22,528 bases of DNA from Sedimentisphaerales bacterium. GTDB taxonomy: Bacteria; Planctomycetota; Phycisphaerae; Sedimentisphaerales; Anaerobacaceae. This document shows, piece after piece, positions 7,566 to 14,390 of the stretch (position 1 is its first letter; every line of letters begins with the position of its first letter). The stretch is from contig JAFGTU010000451.1 in assembly GCA_016933985.1 (NCBI GenBank), positions 1 to 22,528 of the forward strand. The letters are read 5' to 3'. Both the position numbers and the translations under genes were made by a program. The notes beneath the pieces are model-generated. The model had not been told where the DNA came from, did no database searches, and saw only the letters and a program-made list of their open reading frames with translations.

Positions 7566-8411
7566 GTGATCAGGCTGAATTGCGACAATTGCGGGCAAAT
7601 GATGCAGGCCCGCCGGGAGTACGCCGGCAAAAAGTGTAAATGCCCGAACTGCAAGAGCATAGTCAGAGTTCCCACGCCGGCAGCGGCCGGACCGCCCGGG
7701 AATCAGAGGGCCGCTGCTGGAATAGGAGGCGATTCATCTCAAAAGACTTTGAAACCATCTCTGGCAAAAAGGTTAACGGATGAGGGGCTCGAACCGGCAG
7801 AACGCCGCACAATCGGCATTTCCGGCCTCTGCAGAAGAATACGGACGTTTCTGACTCCGAGCTATAGCGAGGTATCGCTGTTCTTGATGAGCGTGACAAC
7901 GTTTTTTGTCTTCAGCTTTAATCCGGTGGTTCGTCAGCGGTTTGTCGATTTGGTATTCTCGGCACCAGGGATCTTTTTGGCAGGCGTCTATGTCATCATG
8001 TACGGCTGCGGGCTGGTTTTATGCGTCTATCACATATTCAGCTCCAGAGAGAAGAGCAGCGTCGAGAAATACCTGATGCTGTTCTTTGCCGTGCTTACCA
8101 ACGGTATCAGCGGGATTTGCGCGGGCGTATATATATTCAGGCACTCCATCCTGTGGCTTGCGGTGCTGCCGATTTGGAACATCATCAGCGGCGTTGTCTT
8201 GATTCTCATGCTCTGGTTCGAAGCCATTGACAGAGAGTGCGTCAACGATCAGGATGCAACAGCAGGTCAGGCAATGATTGGATTCGTAATGGTTCTGGCC
8301 GTTTTTCTGGCGTGCAGCTCTCTGCTCAGACTTCACTGGTCCATTACATTCTCAATCTGCATTGCATACTCCACGAGTTTTGAAAGGGCTATTCGAAGAC
8401 TATTCCGCTGA
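7566..8411 (+). CDS. Zinc-ribbon plus multi-helix membrane protein, function unknown
   Basis: I choose the GTG at 7566, preceded by GGGAGG with 9 nt spacing; it puts IRLNCDNCGQ at the very N-terminus, a common arrangement in planctomycete proteins. An ATG-like start at 7503 is possible. The 281-residue product begins with a short zinc ribbon (C6xxC9 and C26xxC29, with AGKKCKCPNC) and a low-complexity Ala/Pro linker. It then has about four hydrophobic segments: SLFLMSVTTFFVFSF, FLAGVYVIMYGCGLVLCVY, YLMLFFAVLTNGISGICAGVYIF with LAVLPIWNIISGVVLILMLWF, and MIGFVMVLAVFLACSSLL. It probably lies in the cytoplasmic membrane with the ribbon in the cytoplasm. No enzyme motif is visible. It follows proB by 76 bp and may be read from the same transcript. 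Confidence 0.65.
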   Translation: MIRLNCDNCGQMMQARREYAGKKCKCPNCKSIVRVPTPAAAGPPGNQRAAAGIGGDSSQKTLKPSLAKRLTDEGLEPAERRTIGISGLCRRIRTFLTPSYSEVSLFLMSVTTFFVFSFNPVVRQRFVDLVFSAPGIFLAGVYVIMYGCGLVLCVYHIFSSREKSSVEKYLMLFFAVLTNGISGICAGVYIFRHSILWLAVLPIWNIISGVVLILMLWFEAIDRECVNDQDATAGQAMIGFVMVLAVFLACSSLLRLHWSITFSICIAYSTSFERAIRRLFR

Positions 8412-8439
8412 ACGCACGCTCGCGATTGGCGCAAAAAGA

Positions 8440-8471
8440 AAGGAGTTGCGGATTCAATGACGCAACCCCTT
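8440..8471 (-). terminator. Hairpin with T-rich tail on the minus strand
   Basis: An 11-position stem (8440-8450 against 8461-8471, one mismatch, GTTGCG/CGCAAC core) with a 10-nt loop. Read on the minus strand it is followed by CTTTCTTTTTG, as in an intrinsic terminator. Read on the plus strand it is followed by A residues, so it is weak for the membrane-protein gene ending at 8411. Confidence 0.5.
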
Positions 8472-8806
8472 AAAAAAGAGCAACTGGTATTCTGATAAAT
8501 GTCAGAGCAACATCCTTCTCAATCTCTGCCTCCTCCGAAGCCACTGAACGCACTCTGACAGCTTTTCGTCACCCATATTCTCAGAAGCCAGACTCTATGC
8601 TCATATCTATCTTTGCCATTCTACCCAGTCTTACTTTTGGCGTCAATGACAAAGCCGCTGTTTTTTCGATTTTTCCGTTATTGCCATCTTCTCCGTCAAT
8701 TATGCGGAAACCGGCCATAATTGTGGCCGAGGTTCGTTCTTCGCTCCCTGTGAGCCAGCGATGATACAATATTTCAAGCGCACTAACAAAAAACTTCTTT
8801 TTTCCC
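8472..8806. other. Gene-free stretch upstream of the GntR gene
   Basis: No convincing gene. A minus-strand open frame of 87 codons (8581-8844) has only a GTG start, no ribosome site, and overlaps the GntR promoter. I see no repeat here. Confidence 0.4.
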
Positions 8807-8834
8807 TTGACTATGGCGGTCAGTGTGCTATACT
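8807..8834 (+). promoter_or_regulatory. Promoter of the GntR-slipin operon
   Basis: TTGACT (8807-8812) and TATACT (8829-8834) with a 16-nt spacer, about 55 bp before the GntR start codon. The -10 box lies within the operator palindrome 8822-8845. Confidence 0.7.
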
Positions 8835-8856
8835 TATAGTACACTATACTACTATA
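8822..8856. promoter_or_regulatory. Probable GntR/YtrA operator
   Basis: AGTGTGCTATAC / TTATAGTACACT (8822-8845) is a palindrome with 10 of 12 positions matching in each arm. A second, overlapping perfect inverted repeat is TATAGTA (8835-8841) and TACTATA (8850-8856). Both overlap the -10 box or the start of transcription, as expected of a self-repressing regulator. Confidence 0.6.
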
Positions 8857-8889
8857 TATCTAATACGCAAGAGCTCATGGAGGCAATTG

Positions 8890-9276
8890 ATGATTGAGTT
8901 TGGATTAGACGTCAAGAGCGGCGTGCCCTTCCATCGTCAGATCGTGGACCAGATCAAGTACGGCATTGCTTCCGAACGGCTGCTGGGCGGCGAGCAACTG
9001 CCCACCGTCCGCGAACTGGCCGTCCAGCTTCAGATAAATCCGAATACCGTTCGCAAGGCGTACTGCGAATTGGAAATCTTAGGAATACTCAATACCCAAC
9101 AGGGAACGGGCACTTTTGTCGGCAACCGCGAGGTGGAGATCGACAAGACGGAGAAGGAACAAATGCTTAAGCAGATATGCGACGAACTTGTCGCCCGCGG
9201 GAACCAATACGGCTTTACTCTCAAAGAAATTGTCATTCACTTGAATAGGAGATCAACAGATGGCAGCGAAGACTAA
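8890..9276 (+). CDS. GntR family (YtrA-type) transcriptional regulator
   Basis: A 128-residue DNA-binding repressor. The ATG at 8890 is chosen because GGAGG sits 6 nt upstream and the family start pattern (MIEFGLDVKSGVPFHRQIVDQIKYGI) follows at once; the frame upstream to 8761 crosses the promoter. The winged helix-turn-helix reads LPTVRELAVQLQINPNTVRKAYCELEILGILNTQQGTGTFV (about residues 38-78). Only about 50 residues follow (VEIDKTEKEQMLKQICDELVARGNQYGF...), too short for a metabolite-binding domain, which fits the short YtrA-type helical tail that mediates dimer formation. Its 3' end overlaps the slipin gene by 17 bp, so the two are co-transcribed and probably autorepressed through the operator at 8822-8856. 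The effector is unknown. Confidence 0.9.
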   Translation: MIEFGLDVKSGVPFHRQIVDQIKYGIASERLLGGEQLPTVRELAVQLQINPNTVRKAYCELEILGILNTQQGTGTFVGNREVEIDKTEKEQMLKQICDELVARGNQYGFTLKEIVIHLNRRSTDGSED

Positions 9277-10240
9277 AACCAATTCCCCCCAGCCCAGCCT
9301 TGTCCACCAGTACAAGGCAACCGTTCAACTCGAAGCGGAGGCGGCGTCGCTTAACTGGGTCGCCGCCCTGGCGGCTGTCGTCGTCGTGTTCGTCGGCGGC
9401 GCAGCAAACCGGCTCATTACGGGCGATTGGGGCGTGATCAATTCATATCTTGTCGTGCCGACGGTGCTGGTCGCGGCGGTTTGTTTCTTCGGGATCAAGG
9501 TTGCCAACCAGTGGGAACGCGCCGTGGTGCTTAGGCTCGGGCGATTCCAGTGCCTCAGAGGGCCGGGGCCTTTCTTTATTATCCCTATCATCGATACGGT
9601 CGCGCATAGCGTCGATATGCGTATCCGCTCGACGGATTTCAGCTCCGAATCGACGCTCACCAGGGATACGGTCCCTGTCAACGTTGACGCTATTTGTTTC
9701 TGGATGGTATGGGACGCCAAGAAGGCCATTCTCGAGGTGGAGGACTTCTACCTGGCCATTGTACTGTCGGCCCAGACGGCCCTGCGCGATATCATCGGGA
9801 CGCATCAATTGACCGAGATGCTCAGCCATCGAGAGGCGCTGGGCAAGAAGCTCCAGGCCATCCTCGACGAAAAGACCAATCCGTGGGGGATAACGGTGCA
9901 ATCCGTCGAGATTCGCGACATCATACTGCCCAAGGACCTCGAAGACGCAATGAGCAAGGAGGCCCAGGCCGAACGCGAACGCCACGCGCGAATAATACTC
10001 GGAACGGCAGAGACCGAGATAGCAGGGAAATTCGCCGAGGCCGCCAAACAGTACGAGTCCAACCCCGGAGCAATGCACCTGCGAGGAATGAACATGCTGT
10101 TTGAGGGCCTAAAAGAAAAAGGCTCAATGGTAATAGTCCCAAGCTCGGCCCTCGACACAATGAACCTCGGAGCAATAGGAGGCCTGGCGGCATTAAGCCA
10201 AACGAAGAACATCGAGGCCAAAGAACAGGTAAGGGGTTGA
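9260..10240 (+). CDS. Stomatin/slipin-type SPFH (band 7) membrane protein
   Basis: A 326-residue membrane-anchored scaffold protein. An N-terminal hydrophobic region (VAALAAVVVVFVGGAAN, then SYLVVPTVLVAAVCFFGI, about 33-77) anchors it. The SPFH domain follows: ERAVVLRLGRFQCLRGPGPFFIIPIIDTVAHSVDMRIRSTDF, then TRDTVPVNVDAICFWMV, ALRDIIGTHQLTEMLSHREALGKKLQAIL and WGITVQSVEIRDIILPKDLEDAMSKEAQAERERHARII. The C-terminal part (AAKQYESNPGAMHLRGMNMLFEGLKEKGSMVIVPSSALDTMNLG) is as in prokaryotic slipins. Its AGGAG site lies within the end of the GntR gene. Slipins form ring-like membrane assemblies linked to membrane stress and often pair with a NfeD protease-like protein; no nfeD gene is adjacent here. 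Regulation is probably through the GntR protein. Confidence 0.9.
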   Translation: MAAKTKTNSPQPSLVHQYKATVQLEAEAASLNWVAALAAVVVVFVGGAANRLITGDWGVINSYLVVPTVLVAAVCFFGIKVANQWERAVVLRLGRFQCLRGPGPFFIIPIIDTVAHSVDMRIRSTDFSSESTLTRDTVPVNVDAICFWMVWDAKKAILEVEDFYLAIVLSAQTALRDIIGTHQLTEMLSHREALGKKLQAILDEKTNPWGITVQSVEIRDIILPKDLEDAMSKEAQAERERHARIILGTAETEIAGKFAEAAKQYESNPGAMHLRGMNMLFEGLKEKGSMVIVPSSALDTMNLGAIGGLAALSQTKNIEAKEQVRG

Positions 10241-10277
10241 CAATCGGCTGGGGATTGTGAATAATCGGGGCAGAACA

Positions 10278-10361
10278 GCCGAAGTGGCGGAATTGGCAGA
10301 CGCGCGGGATTCAAAATCCCGTCCTGGCAACAGGGTGAGGGTTCGACTCCCTCCTTCGGCA
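10278..10361 (+). tRNA. tRNA-Leu(CAA)
   Basis: Acceptor stem GCCGAAG (10278-10284) pairs with CTTCGGC (10354-10360), with discriminator A. The anticodon stem CGGGA/TCCCG encloses the loop TTCAAAA, giving anticodon CAA (reads UUG). A long variable arm (CCTG-GCAA-CAGG) makes it class II, as leucine tRNAs are, and the T arm GAGGG-TTCGACT-CCCTC is intact. The 3' CCA is not encoded. It begins 37 bp after the slipin gene. Confidence 0.97.
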
Positions 10362-10373
10362 GTGCGGTTTCGT

Positions 10374-10443
10374 ATTGCGTGGTGCGTATCGCGTATTGCG
10401 CAGCATTTGGGGCGGTAGTGTGTCCTACGTCGTCGTGCCGACG
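10374..10443. repeat. CGTATTGCG repeats and a CGTCG-TGC-CGACG palindrome
   Basis: CGTATTGCG occurs twice with a related CGTATCG between (10370-10400). A short palindrome, CGTCG (10431-10435) / CGACG (10439-10443), follows. The sequence fills the gap between the tRNA and the nifS 3' end. It looks like dispersed-repeat debris. Confidence 0.45.
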
Positions 10444-10483
10444 GCTAAACGTATAACCGGATGGTATTAGCCAAGGGGCAATC

Positions 10484-10498
10484 TGTCACTTTGTGACA
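10484..10498 (-). terminator. Hairpin over the nifS stop codon
   Basis: TGTCAC-TTT-GTGACA is a perfect 6-bp stem that includes the nifS stop codon (10486-10488). It has no T run and may only protect the 3' end of the operon transcript. Confidence 0.3.
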
Positions 10499-11643
10499 AA
10501 GGGGGAGAGTTCACGCAGTTGGTTTACTATTTTGGGCATTATTTCTATTGTGAAATCTACCTCTTTTTGGGTGCTGTACCTGCTCAGGCTGAATCTTATG
10601 GAGCCGTGGGCGGCGGTGAAGGGTACTCCCATTGCTCTTAGGACGTGTGAGGGTTCGAGGGAGCCGGAGGTGCAGGCTGAGCCGGAGCTGGCACAGATGC
10701 CGTATTTATCGAGCATCAGCAAGATCGCTTCTCCTTCGATGAACTCGAAGCTGATGTTGGTTGTGTTGGGGAGGCGGTTTTCGGGGTCGCCGTTGATTCT
10801 GCAGTCGGGGCAGGCTTCGAGGATGCCCTTTTCGAGCTTGTCGCGGAGATTTCTTACGCGGGTATTTTCCAATTCGATATTACGGGCTGCGAGCTCGCAG
10901 GCCTTGCCGAGGCCAACGATGCCGGGCACGTTTTCGGTTCCGGCCCTTCTGCCTGCCTCCTGGTGGCCGCCGAGCATAAAGGGCGAGAGGCGTGTGCCCT
11001 TGCGGACGTAGAGGACGCCGACGCCTTTGGGGGCGTGGAGCTTGTGGCCTGAGAGGCTGAGCAGGTCGATGTGGCTTCCGGACAGATCGAGCGGGATCTT
11101 GCCGACGGCCTGGACGGCGTCCGTGTGGAACAGGGCGTCTTTTTCGGCGACCATTCGAGCGATTTTTTCTGCGGGGAAGACCGTTCCTGTTTCGTTGTTG
11201 GCGTACATTATGGTTACCAGTGCGGTGTTGGCGTCGATTTGGTCTTCGAGCTCGTCGAGGTCGAGTCGGCCAAATCTATCCACGCCTATCTCGACGACGG
11301 TATATCCGGCGTTTTCGAGGTCCCGGCAGACCGTCAGGACGGCGGGATGCTCGACGCGCGAGGTGATGACCTTTCGCTTGTTGGGGACGGCGGCGAGCGC
11401 GCCCTTAATAGCTGCGTTGTCGGATTCTGTACCGCAGCTTGTGAAGATTATCTCGGCCGGCTCGCATCCGAGCAGAGAAGCGACCTGCTCGCGGGCGTTT
11501 TTGATTCTATGGCCGATTTGTCCGCCGAAAGTGTGCATACTTGACGGATTGCCGTAGAGGTCGCAAAACAGGGGCCTCATCTCTTCGAGGACTTCTTCAG
11601 CGACCTTTGTTGTTGCGTTGTTGTCGAAATATATTGTTTCCAT
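10486..11643 (-). CDS. nifS: Cysteine desulfurase, NifS/IscS type
   Basis: A PLP enzyme that removes sulfur from cysteine as a persulfide for Fe-S assembly. From the ATG at 11643 it has 385 residues and begins METIYFDNNATTKV, the normal family start; an in-frame GTG at 11673 would add 10 residues, and neither start has a strong ribosome site. Motifs: NNATT, TSCGTESDNAAI, RVEHPAV, YANNETG, HTDAVQA, the PLP lysine in LSGHKLHAPKG (Lys201) and the persulfide cysteine in SSGSACTSGSLEPSHVLRAMG (Cys324). These positions are close to Lys202 and Cys325 of Azotobacter NifS. The short catalytic loop with SACTSG fits the NifS/IscS group rather than SufS. It is the last gene of the sulfur operon, 142 bp after nifU, a gap holding two palindromes. 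Confidence 0.95.
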   Translation of the reverse strand: METIYFDNNATTKVAEEVLEEMRPLFCDLYGNPSSMHTFGGQIGHRIKNAREQVASLLGCEPAEIIFTSCGTESDNAAIKGALAAVPNKRKVITSRVEHPAVLTVCRDLENAGYTVVEIGVDRFGRLDLDELEDQIDANTALVTIMYANNETGTVFPAEKIARMVAEKDALFHTDAVQAVGKIPLDLSGSHIDLLSLSGHKLHAPKGVGVLYVRKGTRLSPFMLGGHQEAGRRAGTENVPGIVGLGKACELAARNIELENTRVRNLRDKLEKGILEACPDCRINGDPENRLPNTTNISFEFIEGEAILLMLDKYGICASSGSACTSGSLEPSHVLRAMGVPFTAAHGSIRFSLSRYSTQKEVDFTIEIMPKIVNQLRELSPFVTK

Positions 11644-11699
11644 TTTTGGCTCGATCCCTGTGTTTTTTGACACGGATTAACACTGTCATTTTTGGAAAT

Positions 11700-11716
11700 G
11701 GTGTGCCCAGCACACC
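11700..11716. repeat. Palindrome GGTGTGC-CCA-GCACACC
   Basis: A perfect 7-bp stem with a 3-nt loop in the nifU-nifS gap. It resembles the small intergenic palindromes (REP-like) of planctomycete genomes. Confidence 0.6.
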
Positions 11717-11759
11717 CTACCTTGTTAAATTGGTACTGATTTACACAGTTTAGTGTCAA

Positions 11760-11778
11760 CCGGTGGTGAAACCACCGG
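11760..11778. repeat. Palindrome CCGGTGGT-GAA-ACCACCGG
   Basis: A perfect 8-bp stem with a 3-nt loop, 7 bp after the nifU stop codon (11786-11788, minus strand). It is the second hairpin between nifU and nifS and could lower read-through into nifS or protect the nifU message. Confidence 0.6.
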
Positions 11779-11785
11779 CTAAATA

Positions 11786-12646
11786 TTAGCTGTCGGGCTC
11801 TTTTTGTTCTTCCACTACGAGGTCTTCCGAGACAAATTCTCTCAGTTTGGCCTCGACGACGTCTCTCATGGTGAATTCTGCGAGATGGCATTGGGCGCAC
11901 ATTCCTCTGAATGCGACGATGACCTTGTTGCCTTCTACGTCGATTAACTCGATGTTTCCGCCGTCGGCTCTTAAGGTCGGGCGTATTTGCTCGTTAATTG
12001 TCTGCTGTATTAGGTGTATCTTCTGGATGTTTGTCAGTTTTCCGGGCCTTGAGGCTTTCGGGGCTGGGGTCTCGGCTTCTTTCTCGCCCTGGACCTTTTG
12101 GATTATTTTCTCGATTTCGCCGTGGCATCCGCCGCATCCACCGCCGGCCTTGCAGTAATTGGTGACGTCTTCTACGGCCGCCAGGTCGTTTTCCCGGATG
12201 ACCCTTTCTATTTCGGTCTCTGTGACGCCAAAACACGTGCAGACGACCGCGCCTTCGAGTTCGTGCTTTGTCGCACCGCCTCCCTTGTAGTTTTCTATTG
12301 CGGCTTCAAGGGCTTCCCTGCCCATGACGGAGCAGTGCATTTTCTGTTCGGGCAGGCCTCCGAGGTAGTCGGCGATATCCTTATTGGTTACTTTGATTGC
12401 CTCGTCGAGCGTTTTGCCTTTTATCAGCTCGGTTAGGACGGATGAGGTTGCGATAGCGCTTGCACAGCCGAAGGTCTTGAACTTCGCATCGGCTATGCGT
12501 CCATCGTCATCAAGCTTGAAGGTCAGCTTGAGGGCGTCACCGCAGGCGAGTGAGCCCACCTCGCCGATGCCATCGGGATTTTCCACTTCTCCCACGTTTC
12601 TCGGGTTGAAGAAGTGGTCTCTTACCTTGTCAGTGTAGTCCCACAT
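11786..12646 (-). CDS. nifU: Fe-S cluster assembly scaffold, three-domain NifU
   Basis: A 286-residue scaffold on which [2Fe-2S] and [4Fe-4S] clusters are built with sulfur from NifS. Three domains are visible: an IscU-like N-terminus with ligands C35, D37, C61 and C105 (SLACGDAL, FGCASAIATSS, KMHCSVMG); a central BFD-like [2Fe-2S] domain with C136-T-C138 and C171-GG-C174; and a C-terminal NifU domain with ADGGNIELIDVEG and C250-AQ-C253. The ATG at 12646 has AAGGA six bases upstream, lying in the repeat-like AT-rich block that borders the preceding four-helix-bundle gene. The full three-domain form is typical of NifU from nitrogen fixers and many anaerobes; no nif structural gene is visible, so general Fe-S assembly is more likely. 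Confidence 0.95.
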   Translation of the reverse strand: MWDYTDKVRDHFFNPRNVGEVENPDGIGEVGSLACGDALKLTFKLDDDGRIADAKFKTFGCASAIATSSVLTELIKGKTLDEAIKVTNKDIADYLGGLPEQKMHCSVMGREALEAAIENYKGGGATKHELEGAVVCTCFGVTETEIERVIRENDLAAVEDVTNYCKAGGGCGGCHGEIEKIIQKVQGEKEAETPAPKASRPGKLTNIQKIHLIQQTINEQIRPTLRADGGNIELIDVEGNKVIVAFRGMCAQCHLAEFTMRDVVEAKLREFVSEDLVVEEQKEPDS

Positions 12647-12663
12647 TTTAGTCCTTAGTTTTT

Positions 12664-12694
12664 AGTTCTTAGTTTTGAGTTTCAGTTTTGAGTT
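12664..12694. repeat. Left inverted repeat bounding the four-helix-bundle cassette
   Basis: A 31-bp sequence (AGTTCTTAGTTTTGAG...TTTTGAGTT) that matches the reverse complement of 13064-13095 at 26 of 32 aligned positions. It contains the stop codon and last few codons of the four-helix-bundle gene. Confidence 0.65.
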
Positions 12695-13062
12695 TTGCCT
12701 TTCGTATCGCGTTTCTTATTCTCGCAACCGGTTTTGACTATGCTGGTTAGTATTTTTATCAGCTTCTCAGAAAGCTCGATCAGGGTTTCAGTCCTGACAT
12801 CGTCGGTGGTAGCAGTATCTCTGATCAGCCTGAGCCAGTAGTTTGTTTCTCTCGCTTCTTTCGAGGCAATACACATCCTGGCAAAGAAGTCCTTTCTGCT
12901 GGAGCCGGCCAAAGCTTCCTCGATATTGGCTCCAATGCTCGTGCCGGAACGCAAGAGTTGACGAGCGATCTCGTATTGTCTTTGTTCCTTTAGCTTCCCG
13001 CAGAAGTCGACAATTCGCAAGGCAAAATCATAGCTTTTCTGTATGGCAATGCTTTGCGCCAT
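12682..13062 (-). CDS. Four-helix-bundle protein (S23 / 23S rRNA IVS-encoded type)
   Basis: A 126-residue helical protein from the ATG at 13062. The signature QLLRSGTSIGANIEEALAGSSRKDFFARMCIASKEARETNYWLRLIRDT matches the S23 family, first known from intervening sequences of Leptospira 23S rRNA and widespread as free-standing genes. The preceding segment (SYDFALRIVDFCGKLKEQRQYEIARQL) is typical too. The C-terminal tail (CENKKRDTKGKTQN) is polar and partly encoded by the left inverted repeat, while the AAGG ribosome site lies in the right one. The biochemical role of the family is unknown. It separates metY from nifU in the operon, has no obvious link to sulfur, and fills its 432-bp bounded segment almost completely, so I read it as an inserted cassette. 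Confidence 0.9.
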   Translation of the reverse strand: MAQSIAIQKSYDFALRIVDFCGKLKEQRQYEIARQLLRSGTSIGANIEEALAGSSRKDFFARMCIASKEARETNYWLRLIRDTATTDDVRTETLIELSEKLIKILTSIVKTGCENKKRDTKGKTQN

Positions 13063-13063
13063 C

Positions 13064-13095
13064 AACTCAAACCTTAAAACTCATCACTTAGAACT
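13064..13095. repeat. Right inverted repeat bounding the four-helix-bundle cassette
   Basis: A 32-bp counterpart of 12664-12694, in inverted orientation. It encodes the last three residues and stop of the sulfhydrylase gene (AGT TCT AAG TGA on the minus strand) and supplies the upstream region of the four-helix-bundle gene. Confidence 0.65.
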
Positions 13096-14373
13096 GGCCT
13101 GGAGTGCTTGTTTGACGTCTGCTATTATATCGTCTATGTGTTCGGTTCCCACCGAAATTCTTATGTAGTCCGGCGTTACCCCGGCGGCAAGCTGCTCGGC
13201 TTCGCTAAGCTGCTGATGGGTCGTGCTGGCGGGGTGAATGACGAGAGTCTTGCTGTCGCCGATATTTGCGAGGTGGCTGGCGAGCTTTAGGGAGTTGATG
13301 AATTTTGCTCCGGCCTGTTTTCCGCCCTTAATTCCGAATCCGATGATTGCCCCGCATCCTTTCTTGAGATATTTCTTTGCGAGGGCGTGGTCGGGATGTG
13401 ATTCGAGGCCTGGGTAGTTGACCCAGGTTACTTCGGGTTGTTTCTCGAGCCATTTGGCGAGGGCGAGTGCGTTTTGGCTGTGTCTTGGCATTCTGAGGTG
13501 GAGGGTTTCGAGGCCCTGTATGAAGAGGAATGCGTTGAAGGGCGACATGCAAGGGCCCATATCGCGGAGGAACTGCGTCCTTGCTTTAATGATGTAAGCG
13601 AGATTGCCGACCGCTTCGACGTATTTAACGCCGTGGTAGCTTGGGTCGGGCTCGGTGAGCTCGGGGTATCTGCCGTTGGTCCAGTCGAAATTGCCGGAAT
13701 CGACGATTGCTCCGCCGATGGATGTTCCGTGTCCGCCGATGAATTTCGTGCAGCTATGGACTACGATGTCGATGCCGCAGTCGATGGGGCGAAAGAGGAT
13801 TGGGGTCATCACGGTGTTGTCGCAGATTACCGGCATGCCGTTTTTGTGGGCGATATCTGCGATCATCTCGTACTGGAGGACATCGTTCTTCGGGTTGCCG
13901 AGCGTTTCGATGTATATGAGGCGGGTATTGTCCTTAATGGCCTTTGCGAAGCTCTCCGGATTCTTGGGGTCGACGAAGGTGACTTCGATTCCGAGCTTTG
14001 GGAATGTCTGGCCGAAGAGGGTAACGGTGCCGCCGTAGAGGGAGTTCGATGAGACAATGTGCTGGCCTGCGCCGCAGATGTTGAAGATGCTGGTGTATAT
14101 GGCGGACTGGCCTGAGCTGAATGCCAGGCCGCCGAGGCCACCTTCGAGTGCTGCGATGCGTTTTTCAAACACATCGGTTGTCGGATTCATCAGCCGCGTG
14201 TAGATATTGCCGAATTCTTTCAGTGCGAAGAGATTTGCGGCGTGGTCGGTGTTCTTGAAGATGTAGCTGGTCGTCTGGTAGATTGGGACCGCCCGGCTGA
14301 GGGTGTCGGAATCGACCTGCTGGCCCGCGTGCAGGGCCAATGTTTCCAAATGATACTCATTTTCCTGGGTCAT
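13084..14373 (-). CDS. metY: O-acetylhomoserine sulfhydrylase (PLP, Cys/Met metabolism family)
   Basis: A 429-residue PLP enzyme that makes homocysteine from O-acetylhomoserine and sulfide; some members also use O-acetylserine. Motifs: ETLALHAGQ (9-17), VPIYQTTSYIFKNTDHAANLF, GNIYTRLMNPTTDVFEKRIAALEGG, ASS-like SSGQSAI, SLYGGTVTLF, and the PLP lysine in HSCTKFIGGHGTSIGG (Lys210). The length (about 430) and the NTDHAANLFAL segment point to the O-acetylhomoserine group rather than cystathionine lyases or synthases. The ATG has AGGAG 6 nt upstream and the gene starts 17 bp after nadA. The last three codons lie in an inverted repeat that bounds the next gene, so the original C-terminus may have been altered by the insertion. 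Confidence 0.92.
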   Translation of the reverse strand: MTQENEYHLETLALHAGQQVDSDTLSRAVPIYQTTSYIFKNTDHAANLFALKEFGNIYTRLMNPTTDVFEKRIAALEGGLGGLAFSSGQSAIYTSIFNICGAGQHIVSSNSLYGGTVTLFGQTFPKLGIEVTFVDPKNPESFAKAIKDNTRLIYIETLGNPKNDVLQYEMIADIAHKNGMPVICDNTVMTPILFRPIDCGIDIVVHSCTKFIGGHGTSIGGAIVDSGNFDWTNGRYPELTEPDPSYHGVKYVEAVGNLAYIIKARTQFLRDMGPCMSPFNAFLFIQGLETLHLRMPRHSQNALALAKWLEKQPEVTWVNYPGLESHPDHALAKKYLKKGCGAIIGFGIKGGKQAGAKFINSLKLASHLANIGDSKTLVIHPASTTHQQLSEAEQLAAGVTPDYIRISVGTEHIDDIIADVKQALQASSK

Positions 14374-14390
14374 GCTTGACTCCTGTGCTA

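Noticed and set aside
8581..8844. An 87-codon minus-strand frame
   Set aside because: GTG start without a ribosome site, inside the GntR promoter and operator; no family recognised. Kept only as a finding to check.
10362..10485. A tRNA-flanking integration site
   Set aside because: No repeat of the tRNA 3' end, no integrase and no foreign genes downstream; only short local repeats are present.
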